Assembly (NCBI GenBank): GCA_001464915.1
Contig: LNED01000038.1
Coordinates: forward strand, 124,001-188,000
Reading direction: 5' to 3'
Origin: Sphingomonadales bacterium Ga0077531
GTDB taxonomy: Bacteria > Pseudomonadota > Alphaproteobacteria > Sphingomonadales > Sphingomonadaceae
DNA: 64,000 bases
The translations under genes were made by a program, and so were the position numbers. Below, piece after piece: positions 9,916 to 18,717 of this stretch. The notes beneath the pieces are model-generated. The model had not been told where the DNA came from. It saw only the letters and a program-made list of their open reading frames with translations, and ran no database searches. Position 1 is the stretch's first letter. Every line of letters begins with the position of its first letter.

Positions 9916-10521
9916 ATGAACTCCAAGAATGCATGGATGACGCTTCTTTGCGTAGCGTTCGCCGCCCCGGCAGCGCATGCGCAATCCACGCTCGACAAGT
10001 ATCTGAAAAGAAGCACGCAAGGCGATGCTGCGACGACGTCAGACAGCGCCAGCGTCAAGAAGGTGTTTGAAGGCCCAGATGGCTACTGGCGCGTCGACGA
10101 TAACCGCGCGGCCGGAGGGTCATGCTCGGTCACCTATGAGGCTGGAGCGAGCAAGGCAGGTTATGTCGCGCCCACGAGCGGCAGCGACGCCGCATTCATC
10201 GTCTTCAGCGGACCCGCCATCCCGCCGACAAAGGCGGGCAAAAACAAGAAAATGACGCTCTACACCTCGTCCAACGGGGCGACGCAGGCGGTGGAGGCCT
10301 TCCACGCGCCCAATACCGCCGAGAAAGGCGGTGGGATCATTTTCTTCCGGCTCACCGATATCGAAGCCGCCATGGCCGAGATCAGCGATGCCGAGGATAT
10401 CGACGTCGGTCTCGATAACGCCAAGGTATTCTCCATTGCTTGGCAAGGCGGGCACAAGGCGCGCGCGGCGATGCAAGAATGTCTGCGCGGGGCGCCGCAG
10501 GAAGCGAACACAAAGCCATGA
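9916..10521 (+). CDS. Exported protein of unknown function
   Basis: A 201-residue protein that I do not recognise. It starts with a clear Sec signal peptide (MNSKNAWMTLLCVAFAAPAAHA, cleavage after AHA). The mature part has a beta-rich N-terminal half with a single GGSC cysteine and a second cysteine near the C-terminus (MQECL), which could pair in the periplasm. It overlaps the next gene by 4 bp (ATGA), so the two are probably made together. It is the first gene of the island's exported-protein operon. Confidence 0.75.
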   Translation: MNSKNAWMTLLCVAFAAPAAHAQSTLDKYLKRSTQGDAATTSDSASVKKVFEGPDGYWRVDDNRAAGGSCSVTYEAGASKAGYVAPTSGSDAAFIVFSGPAIPPTKAGKNKKMTLYTSSNGATQAVEAFHAPNTAEKGGGIIFFRLTDIEAAMAEISDAEDIDVGLDNAKVFSIAWQGGHKARAAMQECLRGAPQEANTKP

Positions 10522-11627
10522 AGGCCGATCGTCATGCGCGAGCATTCCGTGGATCTGCGTTGTTGCTGGCAACAGCGTGCTCATCGCCCTTGGCTGCAGC
10601 CGAGTGGATGGTGATCGGCACGGAACCCGACCCTGCTCCGCATCGCAGCATCTATGTCATGGCAGCCGATGATGCGTGGGTTTTCGAGCGCCTCGCCGAT
10701 GGATTTGGCCAAACCAAGGTCAACCGCAATGACGATGTGATCGCTCAGGTTCGAGACAACACCATCAACAGCGTCATCGTGTATCAGGTGTTCGAAGATG
10801 CCGGCGGCACCAACTTCATCAGCTACAGCCTGGACTTCAAATGCCAGCAAGGGCTGGTCAGCATACCCGAGGCGGTAAGCTATGACCGCGCCGGTAAGAC
10901 GGAGAAAGGCGGCGCACCCGGCTGGATGAAAGTGACCGACAACTGGATCGGCAGGGCCGAGATGATCGCGTGCCGGTGGTCGGACTGGCAAGAAGCACAG
11001 CAGGCGTGGAAGGGGGCCAGCGCTCCCACCGCCAAGGGCAAGAAGGCGAGTAAAGCCGCGCCCACCTTTGCCTCGCTCGGCATGGAATATCTCGGCAAGG
11101 CGAACTTTTTCGACACGAAAGCGATCGTCGATCTGGTCTGGAACACCCGATGGGGCGATGCCGTCCAGCCTGCCTATTACGAGGGCACAGCCGAGGAAAA
11201 GGCCGCAGTCGCCGCCAAACTGACCGCGCTGCGAGAACAGACGCGCGGCGTGCTCAACGAAGGCAGCAAATGGGCCGAAATCGCCATCAAGCTGGCGGAC
11301 AAGGCCGAACGGATGGGAGACAAGTTCGCCTCCGACATGGCGGGTGTCGGCGGCATGACCGAAGCCGAAGTTATCGCCCGCTGGGGCGCGCCCGCCAGTT
11401 CGATCGACAGTGGCGGCGTACGGACACTGACCTATTATTTCAGCGACACCCAATATGGCGTCGCCAATAACCGCGTCGATATCGTCGGAGCAGGCGGACA
11501 GGTGGGGCAAACTTACGAGCTCGGCGTCACCTCCAGTTCCCGGCAATGTTCGCGCACGTTACATCTGGAAGAGGGCGGGGTCGGCGAGAAAGCCTACCGT
11601 GTCTTCGACTTCAGCATAGGATGCTGA
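10518..11627 (+). CDS. Exported protein of unknown function, coupled to the preceding gene
   Basis: A 369-residue protein. The ATG at 10518 overlaps the upstream stop; the open frame extends to 10440, but that part lies in the neighbour. The N-terminus is a signal peptide (SALLLATACSSPLAAAEW); cleavage after AAA is likely, although ATAC could also serve as a lipobox. The middle has an Ala/Lys-rich helical stretch (about 170-260), followed by TEAEVIARWGAPASS, a SmpA/BamE-like 'sets a rule for pairing' motif seen in many small envelope proteins. Function is unknown. The C-terminus carries two cysteines (SRQC, SIGC). Confidence 0.75.
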   Translation: MKADRHARAFRGSALLLATACSSPLAAAEWMVIGTEPDPAPHRSIYVMAADDAWVFERLADGFGQTKVNRNDDVIAQVRDNTINSVIVYQVFEDAGGTNFISYSLDFKCQQGLVSIPEAVSYDRAGKTEKGGAPGWMKVTDNWIGRAEMIACRWSDWQEAQQAWKGASAPTAKGKKASKAAPTFASLGMEYLGKANFFDTKAIVDLVWNTRWGDAVQPAYYEGTAEEKAAVAAKLTALREQTRGVLNEGSKWAEIAIKLADKAERMGDKFASDMAGVGGMTEAEVIARWGAPASSIDSGGVRTLTYYFSDTQYGVANNRVDIVGAGGQVGQTYELGVTSSSRQCSRTLHLEEGGVGEKAYRVFDFSIGC

Positions 11628-11630
11628 GCA

Positions 11631-12332
11631 ATGCTTAGGGCGGCGATATTGTGCCTTGCTGCGGTAAGTGCGCTTGTGGGTTGTGTCATTCCATCCGATG
11701 CGGGACCGGAGCGACGATTAGCCCCGATCATGGCGCAGCACGTCAGTCTGGCGGACAGTTCCTGGCTGGGAGAAACAGCCACCCGGCTGGAACTGACCGC
11801 CGAAGAACAGACGCGTCAATTACAAGGCGCAGGCGGTAATCGACCGACCTTTGTGGTGCTTGGCGAAGACTTCACCAATGGCGTGATCGAGGTCGATGTG
11901 GCCGCGGTCATCAACGGGATGGGCGGTAAGGATGCGCGCGGCTTTGTCGGGATCGCTTTCCATATCGATAATCGGCGAGAGAGTTTCGAAGCCGTGTACC
12001 TGCGCATGGCGAACGGGACGCTGAACGATCCCCTGCCGCCTGCGCCCCGCGATGCCCGCGCGGTGCAGTATGTGGCGCATCCCGGTTTTCATTTCGAAGA
12101 TTCACGCAAGGCAGCGCCGGGCCGGTACGAAAAGCCAGCGGCGGTTAAGCTGGGGCGATGGCACAGACTTCGGCTCGAGATCGACGACGGCAGCCTTACT
12201 GTATTCGTGGACAAGCAGTCGGTTCTCGAAATCGATGATCTCAAATACGCCGCGCAGCAGGGCGGTGTCGGGATCTGGGTCGGCGATGGCACGACCGCCT
12301 ACATCAGGAATTTTCGCGCGATCCGAAGCTGA
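11631..12332 (+). CDS. Lipoprotein with a concanavalin/LamG-like beta-sandwich domain
   Basis: A 233-residue predicted lipoprotein. The signal peptide ends in lipobox LVGC (Cys18). From about residue 70 the sequence follows the jelly-roll pattern of LamG/DUF1080-type domains: FTNGVIEVDV, GFVGIAFHIDN, a substrate-face stretch, then WHRLRLEIDDGSLTVFVDKQSVLEI and GGVGIWVGDGTTAYIRNF. Such domains bind or cleave glycans or act as structural lectin folds; no catalytic residues can be named here. The gap to the upstream gene is 3 bp, so it is in the same operon. Confidence 0.78.
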   Translation: MLRAAILCLAAVSALVGCVIPSDAGPERRLAPIMAQHVSLADSSWLGETATRLELTAEEQTRQLQGAGGNRPTFVVLGEDFTNGVIEVDVAAVINGMGGKDARGFVGIAFHIDNRRESFEAVYLRMANGTLNDPLPPAPRDARAVQYVAHPGFHFEDSRKAAPGRYEKPAAVKLGRWHRLRLEIDDGSLTVFVDKQSVLEIDDLKYAAQQGGVGIWVGDGTTAYIRNFRAIRS

Positions 12333-12387
12333 TCGGTCGTCATCTGCGCGGGCCTTTTCGCGCATTTCACCCTCTGAGGAGTTCGTC

Positions 12388-12810
12388 ATGGAGCGATTTC
12401 CGCTTCTATCGCTGCGCCATGCCTTAATGATGCTCCGCATCGTTACGGCTCTGCTTTTTATGGCCCACGCCGCCGTTCGGATCGTTCACGGGACTGTCCC
12501 GCAGTTCGGTGCCTTCATGGGATCAGTCGGATTTCCGCAAGGCGAGGCGCTGGTGTGGGCAATCACGCTGGCAGAGCTTGCCGCCGGGGCAGCAATAATC
12601 GTCAACAGGTATGTGACGCAGGCGGCGGCGGTCCTGTTCATAATCGCCGCGACCGGCATCATCCTGATCCATCGGCACTTCGGCTGGTTCGTAGGCGAAC
12701 ACGGCAACGGTGGCAGCGAATACAGCGTCGCATTGATGGCGGCACTGATCGTCGTCATCGCAGCCGACCGCGACGCAAAAGCGCCGATGTCTGGCACGCA
12801 TCAGACATGA
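12388..12810 (+). CDS. DoxX-like four-helix membrane protein
   Basis: A 140-residue protein with four predicted membrane helices. The start LMMLRIVTALLFMAHAAVRI and GFPQGEALVWAITLAELAAG resemble the DoxX/DoxD family. The ATG at 12388 follows a GAGGAG ribosome site. DoxX proteins are poorly defined and have been linked to redox or thiol stress. Its stop overlaps the next start (ATGA), tying it to the amidohydrolase. Confidence 0.8.
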   Translation: MERFPLLSLRHALMMLRIVTALLFMAHAAVRIVHGTVPQFGAFMGSVGFPQGEALVWAITLAELAAGAAIIVNRYVTQAAAVLFIIAATGIILIHRHFGWFVGEHGNGGSEYSVALMAALIVVIAADRDAKAPMSGTHQT

Positions 12811-14243
12811 TCACCGTGCGCCGCATGCTAAAATGGACAGCAGTGTCCATCGGAACGGTCAGCGTTTTGGCGGGTCTGGCCCTCGGAGCTGGCTTGTCGC
12901 AGCCGCTCGATCCAATCCCGCAATTCGGCACGCACCCAGACCGCCTGGTGATCGCCAATGTCACCATTATCGACGTGGCCGATGGGACGGCCAGACCCGA
13001 CCAAACCGTCACCATCGAGGGCGGCAAGATCGTCAGCGTGGCCAGAGCCGTCAACGATGCCGATCGGCCCGCCGGAGCGATGGTGATCGACGGCAAGGCC
13101 AAATTCCTCATCCCGGGACTGTGGGACGCGCATGTTCACACGCTGGCCCTATCGGACCGGCTGCATTTCCCGCTGATGCTGGCGCATGGCGTCACCACGA
13201 TCCGCAACATGGGCGACGGGTGTTCGTGGCGCAGCACTCTCGATTGCGTTGCGGACCGCGATCAATGGCAGCCCTCAGCGCAAGGTCCTCGCATCATCGC
13301 TTCGGCAAGTTATCATATCGAACAGCTCGATAGCGCCGAGAATGCAGAACGCCTGGTGAAGGCTATTAAAGCCAGAGGCGACGACCTCATCAAGATCCAG
13401 CTTGATGATGAAAGCGATCCCGATGCTTCCAAGTTCGCCGCGCTTGTCGGCGCATCAAGCCGCCTTGGCATACCGGTCACTGGTCATGTTCCCTCGACTG
13501 CCCGTCTGACTGACAAGGTGTACCAGGCGCTGAGCAGCATTGAGCACGACAGCCAGCTGCTGCCGCTCTGCCGCGCCGATGCACCCGCGCCATGCGAGGC
13601 GGTGTTGGCCGCGCTGGCTCAGCGGCGCACGGCTTATGTGCCCACACATATTGCATCGACCGGACAGGATGTTGCACTCGCCCGTTATCGGCCCGAGCAG
13701 AACCGGCTCTTGCCATTCAGCAGTTCCGCGCTCGCCACCATCTGGCAAGCCTATCGCTGGCTACACAGCAGCAGCACCGACGCGCAGGATCTTGCCGCAT
13801 TCGAACAGACCCACCGTGATGCGCTTCGCCTCACGTTGAAGGCCCAGCGCGCAGGGGTGCCGATTCTGGCCGGCACCGATGCGCTTGACCCTTTTGTGCT
13901 TCACGGGCCGGCACTTCATCAGGAGCTATCCTACCTGGCGCGTGCCGGACTTTCGCCTGCCGAGGTGCTGCGCGCTGCGACAATGTCGCCCGCGTTGCTT
14001 TTCGGAGATGGTGATGAGAAGGCGACGATCGGTGTTGGCAATCGCGCTGATCTTGTGCTGCTGAATCGTAATCCGCTGTTCGATATTACAGCAACTCAGG
14101 CGATCCATACCGTCATCGCGAACGGCATCCTTTACGGCCCTGACGAGCGGGTACAAATGATGGCATTCGTCAAGGATCAGGCTGCCCGCTTTTCGGTTAG
14201 CGCGCGATCATGGTGGGCGCTGGCCGGATTTGATCCTGTCTAG
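12807..14243 (+). CDS. Exported or membrane-anchored metal-dependent amidohydrolase
   Basis: A 478-residue member of the amidohydrolase superfamily, imidazolonepropionase/Xaa-Pro dipeptidase-like. The first 30 residues form a membrane anchor or uncleaved signal. Metal-site residues are visible: DAHVH (His109, His111), Lys196 in IKIQLDD, GHVPS (His227), IEHDS (His247) and AGTDA (Asp358). The C-terminal strand segment VGNRADLVLLNRNPL is the usual second beta-sandwich half. These fit a binuclear zinc hydrolase acting on a cyclic amide or peptide, but the substrate cannot be told. Its start overlaps the DoxX stop. Confidence 0.85.
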   Translation: MITVRRMLKWTAVSIGTVSVLAGLALGAGLSQPLDPIPQFGTHPDRLVIANVTIIDVADGTARPDQTVTIEGGKIVSVARAVNDADRPAGAMVIDGKAKFLIPGLWDAHVHTLALSDRLHFPLMLAHGVTTIRNMGDGCSWRSTLDCVADRDQWQPSAQGPRIIASASYHIEQLDSAENAERLVKAIKARGDDLIKIQLDDESDPDASKFAALVGASSRLGIPVTGHVPSTARLTDKVYQALSSIEHDSQLLPLCRADAPAPCEAVLAALAQRRTAYVPTHIASTGQDVALARYRPEQNRLLPFSSSALATIWQAYRWLHSSSTDAQDLAAFEQTHRDALRLTLKAQRAGVPILAGTDALDPFVLHGPALHQELSYLARAGLSPAEVLRAATMSPALLFGDGDEKATIGVGNRADLVLLNRNPLFDITATQAIHTVIANGILYGPDERVQMMAFVKDQAARFSVSARSWWALAGFDPV

Positions 14244-14267
14244 ATTCAACACTCTCGAGGGAACCCG

Positions 14268-14519
14268 ATGTTTGGAATGCAAAGCCGCGTGCGGTGGGCA
14301 CGGAGCGCAGCAAGTGGCGTCCTTACTGCTATCTTGGCGTCATAGGCGTTGGCCGCTGAACCTGACGCGGATGACGCGACACAGTATGCCTCGCTGGTTG
14401 CCGAGAAAATCCTCAAGGCGCTGATTGATACGAACGGCGTGCCAGGCAGGGGCTCCTCCGTTTGGCATGACGGAAAGGTGATGTGGCCCGGATCAGCTGG
14501 CTGCCGCGAAATCAGTTAA
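14268..14519 (+). pseudogene. Remnant of an exported serine hydrolase (class C beta-lactamase-like)
   Basis: Reading from ATG 14268 gives a signal peptide (RSAASGVLTAILAS) that meets an in-frame TAG at 14343-14345. The same frame then resumes with ALAAEPDADDATQYASLVAEK and GVPGRGSSVWHDGKVMWPGSAGCRE. This matches the N-terminus of beta-lactamase-like serine hydrolases ('GVPGxxxAVxxDGKVxWxxxxGxRD'). The frame ends at 14519, before the SxxK and YxN motifs, and runs into the convergent neighbour. It is therefore both stop-interrupted and truncated at the 3' end. Confidence 0.65.
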
Positions 14520-14523
14520 CCGT

Positions 14524-15042
14524 CTATGCCCGCTTGGCCAACCGCCTTCTCACAGCCAACGCCAGAGGAATTGCAACGAGGCTGGTGAAGAACCCGGTGG
14601 ATTTGATTGGCTGGGCGGCTGCCGCAATGCCGGCGAGCCTATCGTCGCCTTTCACCTGCAAGACCTGTATTAACTGGCAGACGGTCTCGATGCTGTCCGC
14701 AACTGCGATCAGCACGGCTGCCGCCAGAACAATCACGCCCAGCCATTTCAAAGGTGCCAGATTTGTAGCGAAGAACATTCGGCCACCACAAAAGGCGCCA
14801 AATGAATACATCGCGATATACGCGAAATCCAAAGCCAGCATGGCCGGTGCATATTCCATTACACCCGCAGCCTGCCAGGCAGACTGGATCGCATCGACCT
14901 GCGCGGCGCTGCCTGCTGATTGATGGTTGCGTATGCCCCATGGCGAAACATCGCTGACGAACATCGGATTCAGGGCGATCATGATGGCCATGATCGCAAG
15001 CCCGCCTAACCAGAAGCGCCAAAAATATCGCTCAAGCTTCAT
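14524..15042 (-). CDS. Four-helix membrane protein coupled to a two-component system
   Basis: A 172-residue protein, unrecognised, with about four membrane helices (residues 8-28, 60-80, 88-115 and 140-160). The ATG at 15042 overlaps the histidine kinase stop (ATGA) and defines the start; a longer frame to 15153 lies inside the kinase gene. Being the third gene of a response regulator-kinase operon, it may be the system's output or an accessory sensor. That role is inferred from position only. Confidence 0.72.
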   Translation of the reverse strand: MKLERYFWRFWLGGLAIMAIMIALNPMFVSDVSPWGIRNHQSAGSAAQVDAIQSAWQAAGVMEYAPAMLALDFAYIAMYSFGAFCGGRMFFATNLAPLKWLGVIVLAAAVLIAVADSIETVCQLIQVLQVKGDDRLAGIAAAAQPIKSTGFFTSLVAIPLALAVRRRLAKRA

Positions 15043-16337
15043 GGTTGTTCCTTTCCGAGGAGAGCCTCGTCGGTGTGGGCGAAGTCCAGTGTGAAGCACG
15101 TTCCCGTGTCGTCGCCGGAATTGATCGACAGCCCGATCGACGACTGGGCACACAGCCGGCGCACGATCGACAGCCCGAGACCGTCCCCGGTGCTCGAAGT
15201 GCCTTTGTGGAAGGGCTCCAGCATCGGCTTGTCGCCCAGCCCTGGCCCGGTGTCCGTAACGGATAGAACGCTGCCGCTGCCTGACACAGTCAAGGTGCTG
15301 TGATCTGCGTGCTGGAACGCGTTGCCGATGATGTTGTTGAGGATCAGCTGCGTGACGACCGGGTTGATGGTCGCCGTCTGATCTGGCGACAGGTCGACCA
15401 CAACACGGACCTTGCTGTGTGAAAACCGCTCGCTGGCGTAGAAAACGGCTTTTTCGACGAGCGGCAATAGCGGCATCACGGCCTGCGGTGCGCCATCCTC
15501 GCGCGCAAGCGTGAGCAGCAGATCCAGAATCAAAACCATGTCATCAGCTGCAGCCTCGATGCGTTTGATCGGTCCGGCGTCGACGTCGTCCTGCGCAATT
15601 CGGGACGACAGCAGCTCCGCGCCACTGCGAATGACAGCGAGCGGCGTTCGCAGTTCATGGCTGGCATCGCGGGTAAAGGCACGCTCGCGGCCGACAAAAG
15701 CGCGCACCCTGTCAAACGCATGTTCAAGCCCCGATGCCAAAATCGCGACTTCCTTGGTTCGGTAAGCGCTGCTGTCGATAACAGGAACCGCTTCGTTACC
15801 TTGAGCGGAAAGATCGGCAGCGAGCTTCGACAGGGGTGACACGGCCTGACTGGCAATGAAGTATCCGATACCCCCGGACACGAGCGCAATGAAAGTCGCC
15901 ACAACCAGCAGCGCTTTGATCATTTTGTCGCGCCGGGGCCGCACCACCAGATATGGTCCCACTTCGGCGACCGCGATGGCGGTCCCGCCGTCATTGGGCA
16001 GGGCAAACTTATTCACATGATAGTATCTATCGGCTTTTCCGAAAAACTCGGTCTTGTCGCCGTCGGGATCAAACTGCGCTCTCAAGTCCAGGGGTAACTC
16101 GGATGTCTGGCGATAAATTCGCATGTACTCGCGCGACGGTTCGGCAAGGCGGTTGTGCTTCTTCCAGTGAGCCTGCTGGATAATGACTTCGCTTTCAAGC
16201 GCTCCGCCAAAGATCCGGTCTTCTACGGTGTAAGCGAAAATGAAAGTAACCAGCCCGAACAGCGCGCTGGTGATGATGGCAGTAAGGACTGCGCCGATGA
16301 CAATCCTGACCCGCAACGAAGAGGGGGCAAGCCTCAT
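15039..16337 (-). CDS. Membrane sensor histidine kinase
   Basis: A 432-residue sensor kinase. It has membrane helices at about 11-33 and 140-163 around a periplasmic sensor of about 105 residues, then a HAMP-like linker and a DHp domain with SHELRTPLAVI (His227). The catalytic domain shows NNIIGNAFQH (about 334-343), DTGPGLG (about 362) and GDGLGLSIV (about 384). It is of the PhoQ/QseC-like HisKA type. The start overlaps the response-regulator stop by 4 bp, and the stop overlaps the membrane-protein start. The signal is unknown. Confidence 0.92.
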   Translation of the reverse strand: MRLAPSSLRVRIVIGAVLTAIITSALFGLVTFIFAYTVEDRIFGGALESEVIIQQAHWKKHNRLAEPSREYMRIYRQTSELPLDLRAQFDPDGDKTEFFGKADRYYHVNKFALPNDGGTAIAVAEVGPYLVVRPRRDKMIKALLVVATFIALVSGGIGYFIASQAVSPLSKLAADLSAQGNEAVPVIDSSAYRTKEVAILASGLEHAFDRVRAFVGRERAFTRDASHELRTPLAVIRSGAELLSSRIAQDDVDAGPIKRIEAAADDMVLILDLLLTLAREDGAPQAVMPLLPLVEKAVFYASERFSHSKVRVVVDLSPDQTATINPVVTQLILNNIIGNAFQHADHSTLTVSGSGSVLSVTDTGPGLGDKPMLEPFHKGTSSTGDGLGLSIVRRLCAQSSIGLSINSGDDTGTCFTLDFAHTDEALLGKEQP

Positions 16338-17020
16338 TGGTCGGCAACCAACCGGAAGCCCACTCCATGAACAGTTTCCAGCATTGGCCCCGCATACGGC
16401 TTGTCCAGAGCCTGACGCAGCAGATGGATATGGCTGCGCAAGGCATCGGAGGGCGGCGGATCATCACCCCACAGCCTTTTGGTCAATTCGGAACGGGAGA
16501 TAGGCCGGGGGTATGATTCTGCGAGAAGCAACAGGATGCTCCACAAAATCGGCGAGAGCCGCAGTTCTGTTCCGCATCGGGATGCGCGTTGCTCTTGCCG
16601 ATCGAGCGCCAACGTTCCAATCTGAATACAATGACGTGTGCCGACCCGGTGTCGCATCGACAATGCGTCGATCCGGGCGGCAAGTTCTGCCAGAGCAAAG
16701 GGCTTGACCAGATAATCATCGGCGCCGGCAGCAAAGCCGGCCAGCTTGTCATCAAGGGTGTCGCGCGCGGTCAGCATCAACACGGGAATGTAATGTGAAG
16801 CGGCGCTTCGCAGTTGTTCACACAGCAATAATCCGTTCAATTTGGGAAGCGCAATGTCGAGCAGGATAATATCAGGATGCGATACCGTTGCGGTGGCAAG
16901 CCCGGTGGCGCCATCGATCGCAAAATCCATCCGGTGCCCGCGCGCCTCGAGATAGTCCGCAATGTTCGCAGCCAATGCATCATTGTCTTCTATAAGCAGT
17001 ATGTCGAGGCCAGCCTTCAT
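16334..17020 (-). CDS. OmpR/PhoB-family response regulator
   Basis: A 228-residue DNA-binding regulator. The receiver domain has the acidic pair ED (11-12), phosphoacceptor Asp55 in LLDIALP and Lys106 in LVKPF. A winged-helix output domain follows (about 130-225), with the ending AGPMLETVHGVGFRLV typical of the family. It is the first gene of the minus-strand operon regulator-kinase-membrane protein. About 200 bp upstream, before the cytochrome-like gene, hold its likely promoter. Confidence 0.92.
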   Translation of the reverse strand: MKAGLDILLIEDNDALAANIADYLEARGHRMDFAIDGATGLATATVSHPDIILLDIALPKLNGLLLCEQLRSAASHYIPVLMLTARDTLDDKLAGFAAGADDYLVKPFALAELAARIDALSMRHRVGTRHCIQIGTLALDRQEQRASRCGTELRLSPILWSILLLLAESYPRPISRSELTKRLWGDDPPPSDALRSHIHLLRQALDKPYAGPMLETVHGVGFRLVADQ

Positions 17021-17222
17021 CGAATGTCCTTATCCTGCCATCACGGCGAAAGACAGAATGCGAGCCTGTTTGAAACCGGCAGCCTCAGGCAGAAGTAGCC
17101 TTGTGATCTCCGGATTGGCAGTCCTGCATGTAGTGACATGTCGTGTCAAAAAATTGTGAAAGCCGATCTTGAGGAGCTTTTTTGATCGCAAGCAACAAGC
17201 CGCATTGGTGATGACCAGTGAT

Positions 17223-17831
17223 CTACCAGGCGATCAGGCTGTCGTAGTAGCGCTGGTAGGCACTCGGTGTCGCAATGGGATATAGCCAACCACCAAACGC
17301 GAGCAGGATGAGAGCGGCGATGGCCACGCCAGAAAGCATCACAAGCCGAACGCCAGTGGCGCTTTGCGTTCTGTACCATACGGCGACAGAGGCATGGGTG
17401 AAGACGGCAAGGATCGCCAGCGCGTAATAGGGGTAGAAGTACCAGCGTAACAGCGGGTGCATCAACACGCCGGAAGCCCAGAAGAAATCAGTCTCAAGCT
17501 CCGCGGCATAGCGCGCATATAGCGCGGCGCCGGTGTGGTTGATGACAAAAAAGGCCAGATATAAGCCACTGACGAGCTGCAACCGGCCCCACCGATCACC
17601 CCTTGTTGAAAGCCAACGCGACATGGCGAAACGCAAGCCGATGCCGATCTGCAGCAAAAAGGCTGCCAGCAATAGCGGCTCGATGGCCGGGCTACGATAT
17701 AGGACCTGAACGAATGAAAGGTATTTGTTGTGGGAGGAGATACCGGCCAAGGCGGTCAAATGCACCGCAAGGTGCAATGCGACGAAGATCAGGATCAGCA
17801 ATCCTGTTATCCTGTGTACGCGCGTCCACAT
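17223..17831 (-). CDS. Cytochrome b-like multi-helix membrane protein
   Basis: A 202-residue membrane protein with about five helices and several histidines in or near helices: RVHRITG (His6), VALHLAVHL (His20, His24), VINHTGA and TILAVFTHAS-like. This pattern resembles cytochrome b subunits of succinate dehydrogenase/fumarate reductase-type or DoxD-like proteins, so heme binding is plausible but not proven. It is divergent from an Rrf2-type regulator, with a palindromic operator just upstream of its start, so it is probably the regulator's main target. Confidence 0.65.
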   Translation of the reverse strand: MWTRVHRITGLLILIFVALHLAVHLTALAGISSHNKYLSFVQVLYRSPAIEPLLLAAFLLQIGIGLRFAMSRWLSTRGDRWGRLQLVSGLYLAFFVINHTGAALYARYAAELETDFFWASGVLMHPLLRWYFYPYYALAILAVFTHASVAVWYRTQSATGVRLVMLSGVAIAALILLAFGGWLYPIATPSAYQRYYDSLIAW

Positions 17832-17854
17832 TGCAATCCCCCGCCCTCGCCCCC

Positions 17855-17892
17855 GACATTAAATCCGGATATTTGATATCCGATTTAATGTC
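17855..17892. promoter_or_regulatory. Palindromic operator between the cytochrome-like gene and the Rrf2 gene
   Basis: The left half GACATTAAATCCGGATAT and the right half ATATCCGATTTAATGTC are inverted copies, with one extra C on the left, around a TTG centre. The site lies 24 bp from one divergent start and 31 bp from the other, so a bound regulator could control both genes. Long AT-rich dyads like this are typical of Rrf2-family operators. Confidence 0.75.
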
Positions 17893-17923
17893 GTGATACA
17901 AGTTCACCGCGGCGGAGGGTTCG

Positions 17924-18424
17924 ATGCGGATTAACAAGGGTGTCGAATGGGGCGTGCATGCCTGCACGCTGCTTGCTCCACTGGGCCCGGGTAAAGGGCT
18001 GAGCCTTGCTCATCTTGCCGATTATCATGGCGTGCCTGCGGCCTACATGGCCAAGCAGATGCAGGCTTTGAGCAAAGCGGGCATTGTGAGGACGAGCCGT
18101 GGCAAGACCGGCGGATACAGCCTGGCTCGTCCCGCTTCGGCGATTTCGCTGTGGGACATTAAGGCTGCGATCGATGGTACATTACCGGCATTTCGCTGTA
18201 CCGAGATTCGTCAGAAGGGGCCGTGTGCGCTCTCTCGCGACCAATGCAAGCAAGCTTGTCCGATCGCAGCAGCCTTTGGTCAGGCAGAGACAAGCTATCG
18301 TCAAGCATTACAGGCGATCAGGCTCACCGACCTCGTTGCCGAGGTAGCGACGACAAGCGACCATCATCATCTAACTCAGATCATGGACTGGTATGCGAAC
18401 TACATCACCGATCTACCGGAGTGA
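17924..18424 (+). CDS. Rrf2-family transcriptional regulator with a cysteine cluster
   Basis: A 166-residue Rrf2-type regulator. The N-terminal winged helix includes LADYHGVPAAYMAKQMQAL and the wing SRGKTGGYSLARP. A cluster Cys92, Cys101, Cys108, Cys112 (RCTEIRQKGPC, then DQCKQAC) is suited to binding an Fe-S cluster or to redox switching, as in NsrR/IscR relatives. The spacing differs from classical IscR, so its signal (NO, iron or redox) is open. GGAGG lies 5 bp before the ATG. It probably autoregulates through the dyad at 17855-17892. Confidence 0.88.
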   Translation: MRINKGVEWGVHACTLLAPLGPGKGLSLAHLADYHGVPAAYMAKQMQALSKAGIVRTSRGKTGGYSLARPASAISLWDIKAAIDGTLPAFRCTEIRQKGPCALSRDQCKQACPIAAAFGQAETSYRQALQAIRLTDLVAEVATTSDHHHLTQIMDWYANYITDLPE

Positions 18425-18717
18425 GCACGGTTGCGGATTCTTCTCGGTTTGATTGGTTAAGGCCAAGGAATAACCGGGTACCAATTCACCAAAATCCCCG
18501 CTTTCATTCGCCTACCGGCAGGTAATGTCAGGAGCGGACGTTTCAGTCACCGAATTGAACGACCATTCCTAGGTCGATAGGCGGCGCATTAGTCGGCTGT
18601 GATAAACGGCAGCTAACGCGTACTGTGACCCGAAACCGGACGGTCAGCTCCCCACCCAGTTCCAGTCATAGACCAGGCCGGATCGCCCTCCCGAAAGCGG
18701 ACGACGCAATGTGCACG

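Noticed and set aside
18425-18717. Possible RNA or decayed gene between the Rrf2 gene and the Res-like gene
   Set aside because: Only weak short inverted repeats such as TACCGGCAGGTA are seen, with no clear fold or coding frame.
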